A stretch of 64,000 bases of DNA, from assembly GCF_000335475.2 (NCBI RefSeq), contig NZ_ANAH02000073.1:1-64000 (forward strand), read 5' to 3'. The notes beneath the pieces are model-generated. The model ran no database searches, was not told the DNA's origin, and saw nothing but the letters and a program-made list of their open reading frames with translations. The stretch comes from Cystobacter fuscus DSM 2262. Its GTDB lineage: Bacteria; Myxococcota; Myxococcia; Myxococcales; Myxococcaceae. Of the stretch, positions 18,180 through 27,524 are shown piece by piece. Every line of letters starts with the position of its first letter. Within the stretch, counting starts at the first letter, position 1. Made by a program: the position numbers and the translations under genes.

Positions 18180-19749
18180 GGAGGGCTCCAGTGGCGCGCA
18201 GGGCCTGGATGAGCGCGGAGAGGGTGGGTTCCAGCTGCTCGGGGTCGATCGTGGCGCGCACGCCCCAGGACGCCACGGAGAGGCGGGCACGGGTCTCCCG
18301 CGCGACGAGCGAATCCTCGGGCAGGAAGACGACGGGGGCCCGAGAGGAGAGCAGGGCGGTCTCGAGCGCGGACGAGCCGGGGAGCTCCCGGGCCGCGTCC
18401 CGGGGCAGCGGCTCGTCGGGGGTGAAGGCGCGCACGTCCAGCCCCTCGACGGACAGCGCGCGCGGGGCCAACTCCACTGGCTGGGGGTTCGGATCCAGCG
18501 CCAGGACGCGGGCTCCGGGAAGCTCCCGCGCGAGCCTCCGCGCGAGCCTGGACTCGAGGGCGTCGGGATGGGCCACGAAGCCGGGGCACACGAGGGACAC
18601 GGTGGGCGCCTGCTCCCGGCTCCGCGCCGCGTGGGGGGCGCCCTCCAGGAAGGGCTGGAGCCTTTCCCGGATGGCCTCCGCCACGGCCTCCTGTCCGAGC
18701 CGCGCCACCCGAGCGCGCTGGGCGCGGAGCATCTCGTCGCGCAGCGCCGGGGTACGCTCCAGCACGGCGAGCAGACGGGCCACTTCCAGGGGCTCGTGGG
18801 TGAGGCTGGCCACGCCCGCGCCGCCCATCGTCTCGGGCACGGCGGCGGCGCCATACGCCAGCACGGGAACTCCGCGGTACATGGCCTCGAGCAGGGGTAC
18901 GCCGAAGCCCTCGTGCCGGCTCATGGAAAGATAGGCGGTGGCCACCGAGAAGCACGCGGAGAGCTGCGCGGCGCTCACCCGCCCGAGGAACTGGACGCGC
19001 TCGGCCCCGAGCATCTCCTTGAGTCCATACAGGTAGGCCCCATAGGGCGACTCGCGGTTGAGGTAGCCGGCCACGATGAGCCGGCTGCGCGGCTGATGGA
19101 GCCGCTGGTACGCGGTGAAGACGCGCAGCACGTCGTCCACGCGCTTGCTGGGCACCGCGCGGCCCACGAAGAGGATGTTGGCGTGGCCGTCATCCAGCTC
19201 GGCGCGCAGCACCGGATCCGGCGCCACGTCGAAGGCGCGCCAGTCCACCGCGAAGGGCAGCACGGAGACGCCGTCGTAGCCCGCCGCCACCAGCTCCTCG
19301 GCGCTGAAGCGCGAGTAGGCCCACGCGCGCTCCACCCACGGCCGCATCTCCCGCAGCTCCTCGCGCGCCGCCGTGCAGGCCTCGGCCACCTTGCGCTCGA
19401 AGCCCTCGAAGAGCCGCGAGGGCGTGACGTTGTGGTAGACGACCGCCTTGCGTCCCGGAGCGCGGGCGATGAGCGGCACGAGCCTCGACTCGAAGCTGTG
19501 GTGGATGAGCAGGGCGCTCCTGTCATCCGCCTCGCGCGGGTAGTCCTTCGCGGGCCGCACCAGTGGCCGGCATTGCTCGTCCCATTGCTCCGCGTAGATT
19601 TCCGAGGCGTAGCCCCAGCCACGCAGCAACTCGCGCAGGTAGCGCACCTGATTGCCGACCGCATCGCCCCATGCCAGTCGAGGGACCAACTGGTGGACCG
19701 CCTGGCTCGTGGGTGGCACGGCGGATCGTCTGCTGCTCGAAAGGTTCAC
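18169..19749 (-). CDS. GT4-family glycosyltransferase with C-terminal extension
   Basis: The 526-residue protein has a GT-B fold glycosyltransferase in residues about 20-370: a nucleotide-sugar-binding half with NILFVGRAVPSKRVDDVL, GRVSAAQL and the EX7E-type segment SRHEGFGVPLLEAM. A further 150 residues (VSLVCPGFVAHPDALESRLAR onward) have no clear counterpart. It faces the giant glycosyltransferase genes and is followed by a small overlapping gene, so it is a separate unit of the same polysaccharide locus. Sugar specificity cannot be read from the sequence. Confidence 0.85.
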   Translation of the reverse strand: MNLSSSRRSAVPPTSQAVHQLVPRLAWGDAVGNQVRYLRELLRGWGYASEIYAEQWDEQCRPLVRPAKDYPREADDRSALLIHHSFESRLVPLIARAPGRKAVVYHNVTPSRLFEGFERKVAEACTAAREELREMRPWVERAWAYSRFSAEELVAAGYDGVSVLPFAVDWRAFDVAPDPVLRAELDDGHANILFVGRAVPSKRVDDVLRVFTAYQRLHQPRSRLIVAGYLNRESPYGAYLYGLKEMLGAERVQFLGRVSAAQLSACFSVATAYLSMSRHEGFGVPLLEAMYRGVPVLAYGAAAVPETMGGAGVASLTHEPLEVARLLAVLERTPALRDEMLRAQRARVARLGQEAVAEAIRERLQPFLEGAPHAARSREQAPTVSLVCPGFVAHPDALESRLARRLARELPGARVLALDPNPQPVELAPRALSVEGLDVRAFTPDEPLPRDAARELPGSSALETALLSSRAPVVFLPEDSLVARETRARLSVASWGVRATIDPEQLEPTLSALIQALRATGALRAT

Positions 19750-19865
19750 GATGACTTCAGCGTCTACCTGCCGACACGTCCTCGCACAAGGCTGCCTTGA
19801 CGTCCCCGGGGCCCTTCGCTAGTGAGGTCGGAATCTTCTCCTCCCTTCACTCTCCGAGTCCGTTG

Positions 19866-20885
19866 ATGAACGTCCTGGTCACAGGTGGCTGCGGTTTCAT
19901 TGGGTCCAACCTCGTCAAGTACCTGCGCCGGGTGCGGCCCGATTGGACGATCATCAATTTCGACAAGCTCACCTACGCGGGCAACCTGGAGAACCTCAAG
20001 GAGCTCGAGGGCGACCCGAAGCACGTCTTCGTGCGCGGGGACGTGGCCAACCGCGAGCTCGTCGAGCACCTCATGAGCGTGCACCAGATCGACGGGGTGA
20101 TGCACCTGGCGGCCGAGAGCCATGTGGACCGCTCCATCCTGGGGCCCGAGGCCTTCATCCAGGCCAACGTGCTGGGCACCCAGCAGTTGCTCGAGGCCAG
20201 CCGCGTGCGCGGCATCAAGCGCTTCCTGATGGTCTCCACGGACGAGGTGTACGGCTCGCTCGGCCCCACCGGCTACTTCACCGAGACCTCGCCGCTGCAG
20301 CCCTCCAGCCCCTACTCGGCGTCCAAGACGAGCTCGGATCTGCTCGCGCTCGCCTGGCACCACACCTTCGGCATGGACGTGGTGGTGACTCGCTGCTCCA
20401 ACAACTACGGCCGCTACCAGTTCCCCGAGAAGCTCATCCCCCTCATGGTGGTCAACGCCCTGCACGACAAGCCGCTGCCCGTCTACGGCGACGGCGCCAA
20501 CGTGCGCGACTGGCTCCACGTGGAGGACCACTGCGCGGCGCTGCTCGTCGCGCTGGAGAAGGGCAAGGCCGGTCAGGTCTACAACATCGGTGGCAACTCC
20601 GAGCGCAAGAACATCGAGATCGTCAAGGCGATCCTCGGCCTGGTGGGCAAGCCCGAGTCCCTCATCAAGTACGTGAAGGATCGGCCGGGGCACGATCGGC
20701 GCTACGCGATTGATCCGACGAAGATCCGCACGGAGCTGGGCTGGACGCCCGCGCATACCTTCGAGCAGGGCCTGCAGGAGACGGTGCGCTGGTACGTGGA
20801 CAACGCGGCGTGGTGGGAGCGCGTGATGAGCGGCGCCTACCGCCAGTACTTCGAAACGCAGTACCGCACCCGCCTCAATGGCTGA
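19866..20885 (+). CDS. rmlB: dTDP-glucose 4,6-dehydratase
   Basis: RmlB converts dTDP-glucose to dTDP-4-keto-6-deoxyglucose with bound NAD+, the second step of dTDP-L-rhamnose synthesis. The 339-residue SDR protein has the NAD-binding GGCGFIG at residues 7-13, STDEVYG near 124 with the catalytic Asp/Glu, and YSASK with Y150 and K154. The start at ATG 19866 gives the standard MNVLVTGG N-terminus; the frame is open 69 bases further upstream. It is first in the rmlB-rmlD-rmlA-rmlC cluster and divergent from the GT4 gene. Confidence 0.95.
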   Translation: MNVLVTGGCGFIGSNLVKYLRRVRPDWTIINFDKLTYAGNLENLKELEGDPKHVFVRGDVANRELVEHLMSVHQIDGVMHLAAESHVDRSILGPEAFIQANVLGTQQLLEASRVRGIKRFLMVSTDEVYGSLGPTGYFTETSPLQPSSPYSASKTSSDLLALAWHHTFGMDVVVTRCSNNYGRYQFPEKLIPLMVVNALHDKPLPVYGDGANVRDWLHVEDHCAALLVALEKGKAGQVYNIGGNSERKNIEIVKAILGLVGKPESLIKYVKDRPGHDRRYAIDPTKIRTELGWTPAHTFEQGLQETVRWYVDNAAWWERVMSGAYRQYFETQYRTRLNG

Positions 20886-20901
20886 GCAAGGGACTCCTTC
20901 C

Positions 20902-21801
20902 ATGCGATTTCTCGTCACGGGTTCCAATGGATTGGTGGGCAGCCGGGTGTGCGCGCTCCTGGAGAAGGGGGGCCACGAGGTGGTGGGGCTGGGGCGTGGC
21001 CCGCGGCGCACGGAGGGAGCCTATCGCTACGTGGAGTGCGACCTCACACGCGACACGGACGTGGCCGCCGCCCTCGAGGCCGCGGCTCCCGAGGTGATCA
21101 TCCATCCCGCCTCCATGACGGAGGTGGACGCCTGCGAGCGTGACCCCGAGCAGGCGTACGCGGCCAACGTCGCCGCCGTCGCCGCGGTGGGCCGGGGCGC
21201 GCGCAAGCTGGGCGCGCACCTGGTGCACGTGTCCACCGACTACGTCTTCGACGGCGATCACGGCCCCTACGACGAGCAGGCGCTGCCCAACCCGCGGGGG
21301 GTCTACGCGCTCACCAAGCACATGGGCGAGCAGGCGGCGCGGACCTTCGTTCCGGGCTGCGCCATCGCGCGCACGGCGGTGGTGTACGGCTGGCCCGCGG
21401 CGGGCCGTCCCAACTTCGGCGCGTGGCTGGTCGGGGCCTTCGAGAAGGGGCAGCAGGTGCGCCTCTTCGAGGACCAGTTCGTCTCCGCGAGCTTCGCGGA
21501 CAGTGTGGCCGCCATGCTGGTGGAGCTGGGCGAGCGCAAGCTCGGCGGCATCTGGAACACCTGCGGCGCGGACGTGGTGGATCGCGTCAGCTTCGGCCGC
21601 TCCCTCTGCGAGGTGTTCGGCTTCGACCCCGGCCTCATCACGCCTACCCGTCTGGTGGACATGAAGCTGGCAAGCCCCCGTCCGCTGCGCAGCGGTCTCA
21701 AGGTGGACAAGGTCCGCTCCCAGTTGCGCACCCAGCCCCTGTCGCTTTCCGAGTCGCTGGCGCGCTTTCACGCGGCGTGGATGGCGCAGCGGGGTGCTTG
21801 A
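20902..21801 (+). CDS. rmlD: dTDP-4-dehydrorhamnose reductase family protein
   Basis: This SDR-family reductase would catalyse the last step, NAD(P)H reduction of dTDP-6-deoxy-L-lyxo-4-hexulose to dTDP-L-rhamnose. The 299-residue product has GSNGLVG at residues 8-14, an STDYVFDG block near 112 and the catalytic pair Y135/K139 (YALTK). ATG 20902 is preferred because AAGGGA lies 8 bases upstream; ATG 20878, overlapping the rmlB stop, is the alternative. The symbol rests on its position among rmlB, rmlA and rmlC. Confidence 0.85.
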   Translation: MRFLVTGSNGLVGSRVCALLEKGGHEVVGLGRGPRRTEGAYRYVECDLTRDTDVAAALEAAAPEVIIHPASMTEVDACERDPEQAYAANVAAVAAVGRGARKLGAHLVHVSTDYVFDGDHGPYDEQALPNPRGVYALTKHMGEQAARTFVPGCAIARTAVVYGWPAAGRPNFGAWLVGAFEKGQQVRLFEDQFVSASFADSVAAMLVELGERKLGGIWNTCGADVVDRVSFGRSLCEVFGFDPGLITPTRLVDMKLASPRPLRSGLKVDKVRSQLRTQPLSLSESLARFHAAWMAQRGA

Positions 21802-21826
21802 ACCGGATGCACCGGGCCGGTATAGG
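21798..21826 (+). promoter_or_regulatory. Candidate internal promoter for rmlA-rmlC
   Basis: TTGAAC (21798-21803), a 17-base spacer and TATAGG (21821-21826) form a good sigma70-type promoter in the 100-base gap before rmlA. Its -35 overlaps the rmlD stop codon, the same arrangement as at the pgsA/tRNA junction. It would let rmlA-rmlC be expressed apart from rmlB-rmlD. Confidence 0.55.
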
Positions 21827-21901
21827 CCGGTCAGGTCTGCGTTCGAGTGCTTCGAAGGGCCGGAGTGCACCGCTGAGGGCAGGACCTCGAGGGACACGTC
21901 A

Positions 21902-22783
21902 ATGAAGGGAATCGTTCTCGCCGGGGGTTCCGGCACGCGGCTGTATCCGCTCACGCGCGTGGTCAGCAAGCAGCTGCTGCCCATCTACGACAAGCCGATG
22001 ATCTACTACCCGATCACCACGCTGATGCTGGCGGGGATCCGGGACATCCTGATCATCTCCACGCCCACGGATCTGCCGCGCTTCGAGGAGCTGCTCGGCT
22101 CGGGTGAGCAGTGGGGGGTGAACTTCCAGTACGCGGTGCAGCCCAGCCCGGACGGACTCGCCCAGGCCTTCATCATCGGCCGCGAGTTCGTGGGCGGGGA
22201 TCCCGTGGCCCTCATCCTGGGAGATAACATCTTCTACGGCCACGGCTTGAGCGAGCAGGTGCAGCGGGCGGGGACCCGCACCTCGGGCGCCACCGTCTTC
22301 GGCTACTACGTGAAGGATCCGGAGCGCTACGGCGTGGTGGAGCTGGACGCGGAGGGCCGCGCGTTGAGCCTCGTGGAGAAGCCCGCCCAGCCCAAGTCCA
22401 ACTACGCGGTGACGGGCCTGTACTTCTACGACAACCAGGTGGTGGACATCGCCCGGGAGCTCAAGCCCTCGCCGCGCGGCGAGCTGGAGATCACCGACGT
22501 GAACATCGCCTATCTGCGCAAGCAGCAGCTCCACGTGGAGCTGTTGGGCCGTGGCTACGCGTGGTTGGACACCGGCACCCACGAGTCGCTGATGGAGGCC
22601 TCCAACTTCATCCAGATCATCGAGCACCGGCAGGGTCTCAAGGTGGCATGCCCCGAGGAGATCGCCTTCCGCATGGGCTACATCACCGCGGCCCAGGTGG
22701 CCGCGCTCGCCCACCCCATGCGCAAGAACGAGTACGGGCGCTACCTGATGGATCTCATCGAGAAGAAGGGAGCGCGGACATGA
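21902..22783 (+). CDS. rmlA: Glucose-1-phosphate thymidylyltransferase
   Basis: RmlA joins glucose-1-phosphate and dTTP to dTDP-glucose, the first and usually feedback-controlled step of rhamnose nucleotide synthesis. The 293-residue product begins [18 protein letters not shown] with the nucleotide-binding G-G-x-G-T-R at 8-13, followed by [22 protein letters not shown] and the VEKP-type segment. The length is normal. It ends with an ATGA overlap onto rmlC, and its own promoter candidate lies 76 bases upstream. Confidence 0.96.
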   Translation: MKGIVLAGGSGTRLYPLTRVVSKQLLPIYDKPMIYYPITTLMLAGIRDILIISTPTDLPRFEELLGSGEQWGVNFQYAVQPSPDGLAQAFIIGREFVGGDPVALILGDNIFYGHGLSEQVQRAGTRTSGATVFGYYVKDPERYGVVELDAEGRALSLVEKPAQPKSNYAVTGLYFYDNQVVDIARELKPSPRGELEITDVNIAYLRKQQLHVELLGRGYAWLDTGTHESLMEASNFIQIIEHRQGLKVACPEEIAFRMGYITAAQVAALAHPMRKNEYGRYLMDLIEKKGART

Positions 22784-23331
22784 CGCGCCTGGACACCGCA
22801 CTGCCCGAGGTCATCCTGCTCGAGCCCAAGCGCTTCGGGGACGACCGCGGCTTCTTCATGGAGATGTTCCATGCGAAGCGCTACGCGGAGTTGGGCATCC
22901 CGGGCCCCTTCGTGCAGGACAACTTCTCGCGCTCGGCCAAGGGCATCCTCCGGGGTCTGCATTTCCAGGAGCCCAACGCCCAGGGCAAGCTGGTGCAGGT
23001 GCTCGCGGGCGCCGTCTACGACGTGGCGGTGGACATCCGCCGGGGCTCGCCGACGTTCGGCCGGTGGGTGGGCGTGGAGCTGTCCGCGGACAACCGGCGC
23101 CAGTTGTGGGTGCCCGCGGGCTTCGCGCATGGCTTCTGCGTCCTCTCCGAGAGCGCGGACTTCCATTACAAGTGCACCAACTTCTACTCGCCCGGCTCCG
23201 AGCATGGCATCGCCTGGAACGACCCGGACCTGGGCATCCCCTGGCCGGTGACGTCGCCCCTGTTGTCCGCCAAGGACAGCGCCGCCCCGCGTCTCAAGGA
23301 CGCGCCGCTGCTGCCCACCTACGCGGGTTGA
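22780..23331 (+). CDS. rmlC: dTDP-4-dehydrorhamnose 3,5-epimerase
   Basis: RmlC epimerises C3 and C5 of dTDP-4-keto-6-deoxyglucose. The 183-residue cupin protein has the catalytic H61 in RGLHFQEP, the [14 protein letters not shown] strand and [14 protein letters not shown]. The start ATG overlaps the rmlA stop. With rmlB, rmlD and rmlA the cluster is complete, so the exported polysaccharide very probably contains L-rhamnose. Confidence 0.95.
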   Translation: MTRLDTALPEVILLEPKRFGDDRGFFMEMFHAKRYAELGIPGPFVQDNFSRSAKGILRGLHFQEPNAQGKLVQVLAGAVYDVAVDIRRGSPTFGRWVGVELSADNRRQLWVPAGFAHGFCVLSESADFHYKCTNFYSPGSEHGIAWNDPDLGIPWPVTSPLLSAKDSAAPRLKDAPLLPTYAG

Positions 23332-23449
23332 CGCCCCCTCGCTCGTCCTGGGGGGGTAGACAGGCGAGCATCCTCGTCCCATCTGGGGGTGAGGTGAGGT
23401 AGGCGCCCGGCGTGCGCATCCTTCTGCGAAGTTCACGGGAGGACGCGCG

Positions 23450-24487
23450 ATGGTCTGGCCTGGCAAGGGGATGAGCTGGAAGGAGTTCTTCACCGAGCTG
23501 AAGAACGAGTACGTCAACGACAACGTCAGCAACGTGGCGGGCGCGGTGACGTTCGCCGCCCTGCTCGCCATCTTTCCCTTCCTCCTGTTCCTCGTGGCCC
23601 TGGCGGGCCTCATCATCGATCCCGCCCAGGCCCAGGTGCTCATCCAGGAGCTGGGCAAGGTGGCTCCCGCGGCCGTGACGGACATCCTGGGCCAGCGGAT
23701 CAATGATCTCGCGGCGAGCAACAGCGTGGGGCTCTTGACGGTGGGCGGCCTGGGCGCGGTGTGGGCCGCGTCGGGCGGCGTGGTGGCGATGATGGACGCG
23801 CTCAACACCGTCTACGACGTGAAGGAGAGCCGGCCCTTCTGGAAGATCCGGGGCATCGCCATCCTGGTGACACTGTCCGGCGCGGTGCTCTCCATCCTCG
23901 CCTCGGCGGCCATGGTGGCCACGCCCGCGGTGGCGGGCTGGCTGGGCGAGCCGCTCGGCACCGTGGTGATGTGGCTGCGCCTGCCCTTCGCCGGCCTGGT
24001 GATGATGCTGGTGTGGGCGATGATCTACTACGTGCTGCCGGACGTGGAGCAGGACTTCAAGTTCATCACCCCCGGCTCCGTGGTGGGCGTGGTGCTCTGG
24101 CTGCTCGCGTCCTTCGGCTTCTCCGTCTACGTGCGTAACTTCAGCAGCTACGACGTGAGCTATGGCGCGCTCGGCGGTGTCATCGTGCTGCTCATGTGGA
24201 TGTGGATCTCCTCCCAGGTCATCCTCCTGGGCGCGGAGATCAACGCGCTGCTCGAGCACAAGTCACCCGAGGGCAAGGCCCCCGGCGCCAAGCGCCTGGA
24301 CGAGCCGGGCCCCAATGTGACCAAGGGCGAGCTGCGCCGGGCGGAACAGGAGGAGATCGCCCTGCTCCTTCAGCAGCCGCCGCCCCCGCCGCCCGTGCCT
24401 CCTCGCATGTCGCCGCTGAGGGCGGCGCTCACCTGGGCCGCGGGCTTCGGCGTGGGGCTGTTCCTGATGCGCCGCTCCGAGCGCTAG
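23450..24487 (+). CDS. YihY/BrkB family membrane protein
   Basis: The 345-residue protein has about six membrane helices starting with VAGAVTFAALLAIFPFLLF, the DALNTVYD segment and the family's SYGALGGVIVLLMWMWISSQVILLGAEINA block near the end. The cytoplasmic C-terminus is Pro-rich and charged. The family was once annotated as ribonuclease BN, which is not supported; its role in the envelope is poorly defined. ATG 23471 (MSWKEFF) is an alternative start. The gene converges with the ABC-F gene, their stop codons overlapping at a CTAG. Confidence 0.85.
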   Translation: MVWPGKGMSWKEFFTELKNEYVNDNVSNVAGAVTFAALLAIFPFLLFLVALAGLIIDPAQAQVLIQELGKVAPAAVTDILGQRINDLAASNSVGLLTVGGLGAVWAASGGVVAMMDALNTVYDVKESRPFWKIRGIAILVTLSGAVLSILASAAMVATPAVAGWLGEPLGTVVMWLRLPFAGLVMMLVWAMIYYVLPDVEQDFKFITPGSVVGVVLWLLASFGFSVYVRNFSSYDVSYGALGGVIVLLMWMWISSQVILLGAEINALLEHKSPEGKAPGAKRLDEPGPNVTKGELRRAEQEEIALLLQQPPPPPPVPPRMSPLRAALTWAAGFGVGLFLMRRSER

Positions 24488-26082
24488 CGACGCGCGGTGT
24501 GCACGGGGTGCTTCGCCGTGTACTCCGCCCAGTTGCCGTTGAAGTCGACGATGGGCTTGCCCGCGCCTTCCAGGCTCCAGATGCGGGTGGCCACCTCGGA
24601 CACCAGCTCCTGGTCGTGCGTCACGACGATGACCGTGCCGTCGAACTTCTGCAGGCCCTCGGACAGCGCGCTGATGGACTCCAGGTCCAGGTGGTTGGTG
24701 GGCTCGTCGAGGATGAGCACGTTGTCCTGGTCGAGCATGAGCTTGCACAGCAGCAGGCGCACCGTCTCACCTCCGGACAGCGTGTCCGTGGGCTTCATGC
24801 GCTCCTCGCCGGAGAAGAGCATGCGGCCCATGACGCCGGAGATCTCCTCGTTGGTGAGCTTCACCTTCACGTCGCGCAGCCAGCCGAAGGCGGTGGTGCC
24901 CTTGCGGATGGTGCCGTGGTGATCCTGCGGCAGGTAGCCCACGCTCGCGTTGTGGCCCCAGATGAGCTTGCCGGTGTCCGGCTCGAGCTGCCCGGCGAGC
25001 ATCTTCACCAGCGTGGACTTGCCCACGCCGTTGCGGCCGATGACGCAGATCTTCTCGCCCTTCACGATGAGCGGGCTGAAGGGCTTGATGACCTTCTGGC
25101 CGTCGAAGGATTTGCTGAGGTCCTCCACGGTGAGCGTCTGCTTGCCGCTGGGCTCCGCCTGATCGAAGCGGATGAAGGGGCGGGCGATGTTCGAGCGCTT
25201 CAGGTCATCCGACTTGAGCTTGTCGATCTGCTTGATGCGGCTCTGCACCTGGGAGGCGCGAGTGCCGGCGTGGAAGCGGGCCACGAAGTCCTGGAGCTGG
25301 GCGATCTTCTTCTTCTTCTCGCCCACCTCGGACTCGATGCGGCTGCGCACCTGGGACTTCTGCCGCACCATCTCGTCGTAACCACCCGTGTACTGGATGA
25401 TGGTCTCGTAATCGATGTCCGCGATGTGCGTGCAGATGGAGTTGAGGAAGTGCCGGTCGTGGCTGATGGTGATGAGCACGCCCTCGAACGCGGTGAGGAA
25501 CGACTCCAGCCAGCGGATGGAGTCGATGTCCAGGTTGTTCGTGGGCTCGTCGAGCAGCAGGCCTTGGGGCTTGCCGAAGAGCGCCTGGGCGAGCAGCACG
25601 CGCAGCTTGAGGCCGCCCGTCAGCTGCTTCATCGGCCCCTCGTGGCTCTCGGTGGGGATGCCCAGACCCTCGAGCAGCGAGGCCGCCTCGGACTCGGCGC
25701 TGTAGCCGTCCTCCTCGGCGATCACCATCTCCAGATCACCCAGCCGGTTGCCATCCTCCTCGGTGATGTCGGACTTGGCGAGGATGGTGTCCTTCTCCTT
25801 CATCGCCTCCCACAGGGCCTTGTTGCCCATGATGACGACGTCCAGGACGCGGTTGTCCTCGTAGCGGAACTGATCCTGGCGGAGGATTCCCAGCTTCTTG
25901 GGCCGGGAGATGGTCCCCATGTCGGCTTCCTCGTCTCCGGCGAGGATCTTCATGAAGGTGGACTTCCCCGCCCCGTTGGGGCCGGTGAGGCCGTAGCGGC
26001 GTCCGGGCGAGAACGCGACGTTGACGTCCTCGAAGAGCTTCTTGGGCCCGTAGGCCTTGGAGACGTTGATGATGGAGAACAT
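24484..26082 (-). CDS. ybiT: ABC-F family ATPase, YbiT type
   Basis: The 532-residue cytoplasmic protein has two ABC domains without membrane segments: Walker A GPNGAGKST near residue 36 and GRNGVGKST near 345, Walker B LLLDEPTNNLD and LILDEPTNHLD, and the ABC-F linker with a charged coiled coil (EVGEKKKKIAQLQDFVARF) between them. The GRLDEVKQ-like blocks (VIMGNKALWEAMKEKD, EEDGYSAESEAA) match E. coli YbiT closely. ABC-F proteins act at the ribosomal E site to relieve stalled translation. It is monocistronic and convergent with the BrkB-type gene. Confidence 0.9.
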   Translation of the reverse strand: MFSIINVSKAYGPKKLFEDVNVAFSPGRRYGLTGPNGAGKSTFMKILAGDEEADMGTISRPKKLGILRQDQFRYEDNRVLDVVIMGNKALWEAMKEKDTILAKSDITEEDGNRLGDLEMVIAEEDGYSAESEAASLLEGLGIPTESHEGPMKQLTGGLKLRVLLAQALFGKPQGLLLDEPTNNLDIDSIRWLESFLTAFEGVLITISHDRHFLNSICTHIADIDYETIIQYTGGYDEMVRQKSQVRSRIESEVGEKKKKIAQLQDFVARFHAGTRASQVQSRIKQIDKLKSDDLKRSNIARPFIRFDQAEPSGKQTLTVEDLSKSFDGQKVIKPFSPLIVKGEKICVIGRNGVGKSTLVKMLAGQLEPDTGKLIWGHNASVGYLPQDHHGTIRKGTTAFGWLRDVKVKLTNEEISGVMGRMLFSGEERMKPTDTLSGGETVRLLLCKLMLDQDNVLILDEPTNHLDLESISALSEGLQKFDGTVIVVTHDQELVSEVATRIWSLEGAGKPIVDFNGNWAEYTAKHPVHTARR

Positions 26083-26190
26083 GGGGGGCGCTTTCTAGCG
26101 GAAGGGGAAGGCGTCCGGAAGACAGGTGACGCATCGAGTCGCCGGTATGGGCGGCGGACAAAGGCTTACAACCCCCCGGAAGGCACTTTC

Positions 26191-26268
26191 ATGCCCTCCG
26201 AGGACGTCTCACCTGATACCACCCCGGTCTCCAGGCCCCTGGATGCCCGCCAGGCCGCGGCCCGGGTC
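26191..26268 (+). pseudogene. Possible 5' remnant of a gene cut by the P450 cluster
   Basis: ATG 26191 has a clean Shine-Dalgarno GGAAGG 7 bases upstream and opens a plausible N-terminus (MPSEDVSPDTTPVSRPLD). After about 26 codons the frame runs antisense into the 3' end of the first P450 gene and becomes Arg/Ala/Gly-rich shadow sequence. It may be the surviving start of a gene interrupted when the P450 block arrived. No product can be named. Confidence 0.3.
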
Positions 26269-27475
26269 AGTTCTTCTGGAGCCAGAGCGAGCGGGGGCCG
26301 CGCAGGGCGAACGAGAGCCCGTAGTCGACGTGCTCGGGCTGGCGCGGCGAGAAGCCCAGACGGGGGGTGCGTGCCATCAACTCCTGCAGGGCGACCGGGG
26401 CCTCCACGCGGGTGAGCGGCGCGCCCAGGCAGAAGTGGATGCCGTGGCCGAAGGACATCAGGCCGGCCGTGTCCCGCCGCGGATCGAAGCGCTCCGGGTC
26501 GGGGAACTTGCGCGGATCATGGTTGGCCGAGCCGAGCAGGAGCGTCACCGTCGACTCCGCGGGGATCTTCCCGCCACTCACCTCCACCTCCTGGGTGGTC
26601 CGGCGAGAGATCGCCATCACCGGCGAGTCGAAGCGCAGGGTCTCCTCGCACACGGCCGCGCAGGCGGCGGGGGAGGGATCGCGCCGCAGCCACTCGTACT
26701 CCTCCGGGTGGCGGATGAGGGTGTGGAGGGTGTTGCCCAGCAGGTTGGTGGTGGTCTCGTTGCCGGCGATGAGCAGCAGCACGGTGAAGGCATTCACCTC
26801 CTGGGAGCTCAGCGCGGGGACGCCGTCGGACTCCTGGACGAGCAGGGAGATGAGGTCGCCCCGGGGCGCGCGGCGGCGCTCCTCGGCCACCTGGGTCATG
26901 TAGACGAGCATCTCCTCGCGGCAGCGGCCGACCTCCTCCGGCTCCTGGCCCGTGCGCATGGTCGCGGTCAGGCCGGAGAGGATCGTGTCGCTCCAGCGCT
27001 TGAAGTCGCGGCGGCGCACGGCGTCGATGCCGAGCATCTCCGCGATGATGGTGACGGGCAGGGGCGAGGCCAGCCCGTCCATGAAGTCGAACTCCGGGCT
27101 GGCCGTCATCTCCGCGATGAGCGCCCGGGACAGCTCGCGCACGCGCGGCTCCATCGCGGAGATCTGCTTGGGGGTGAAGGCGCGGCTGACCAGGCCGCGC
27201 ATCCGGGTGTGGACGGGAGGGTCCGAGGAGATGAGTTCGGCCACGGATTCAACCTGGAAGAAGCCCCGCTTCCGGTTGCCGAGCCGGACGTCGGCGGAGG
27301 AGAACAGGGCGGCGTTCTTCAGGGCGAACGCCACGTCCTCATGGCGGCTGAGGACCCACGACTTGAAGCGCTCGTTCCAGAACAGCGGAGCCTTCTCGCG
27401 CATCTCGGCGAAGTAGGGGTAGGGGTGCTGCTTGAACTTCGGATCGAGGAAGTCGAAGCCATCGAGCAGGCTCAT
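26267..27475 (-). CDS. Cytochrome P450, copy 1 (promoter-distal)
   Basis: A 402-residue soluble bacterial P450 monooxygenase. The I-helix oxygen-binding segment is LLLIAGNETTTNLLGN, the K-helix ExxR is in CEETLRFD, and the haem loop FGHGIHFCLGAP has the ligand Cys near residue 349. It is the most divergent of four tandem paralogues: it begins MSLLDGFDFLDPKF and its region around residues 65-85 (GNRKRGFFQVESVAEL) differs from the rest. The start at 27475 is set by the conserved N-terminus shared with the other copies. No ferredoxin or ferredoxin reductase lies nearby, so electron donors must come from elsewhere. The substrate is unknown. Confidence 0.93.
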   Translation of the reverse strand: MSLLDGFDFLDPKFKQHPYPYFAEMREKAPLFWNERFKSWVLSRHEDVAFALKNAALFSSADVRLGNRKRGFFQVESVAELISSDPPVHTRMRGLVSRAFTPKQISAMEPRVRELSRALIAEMTASPEFDFMDGLASPLPVTIIAEMLGIDAVRRRDFKRWSDTILSGLTATMRTGQEPEEVGRCREEMLVYMTQVAEERRRAPRGDLISLLVQESDGVPALSSQEVNAFTVLLLIAGNETTTNLLGNTLHTLIRHPEEYEWLRRDPSPAACAAVCEETLRFDSPVMAISRRTTQEVEVSGGKIPAESTVTLLLGSANHDPRKFPDPERFDPRRDTAGLMSFGHGIHFCLGAPLTRVEAPVALQELMARTPRLGFSPRQPEHVDYGLSFALRGPRSLWLQKN

Positions 27476-27524
27476 GGGGACGCTCCAGGAAGAGACGGAG
27501 AAGGGCACGACGGCCCGCTCGGGC

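Noticed and set aside
23332-23360. Possible terminator after rmlC (CCCC...GGGG with a short loop)
   Set aside because: The stem is imperfect and there is no T-run.
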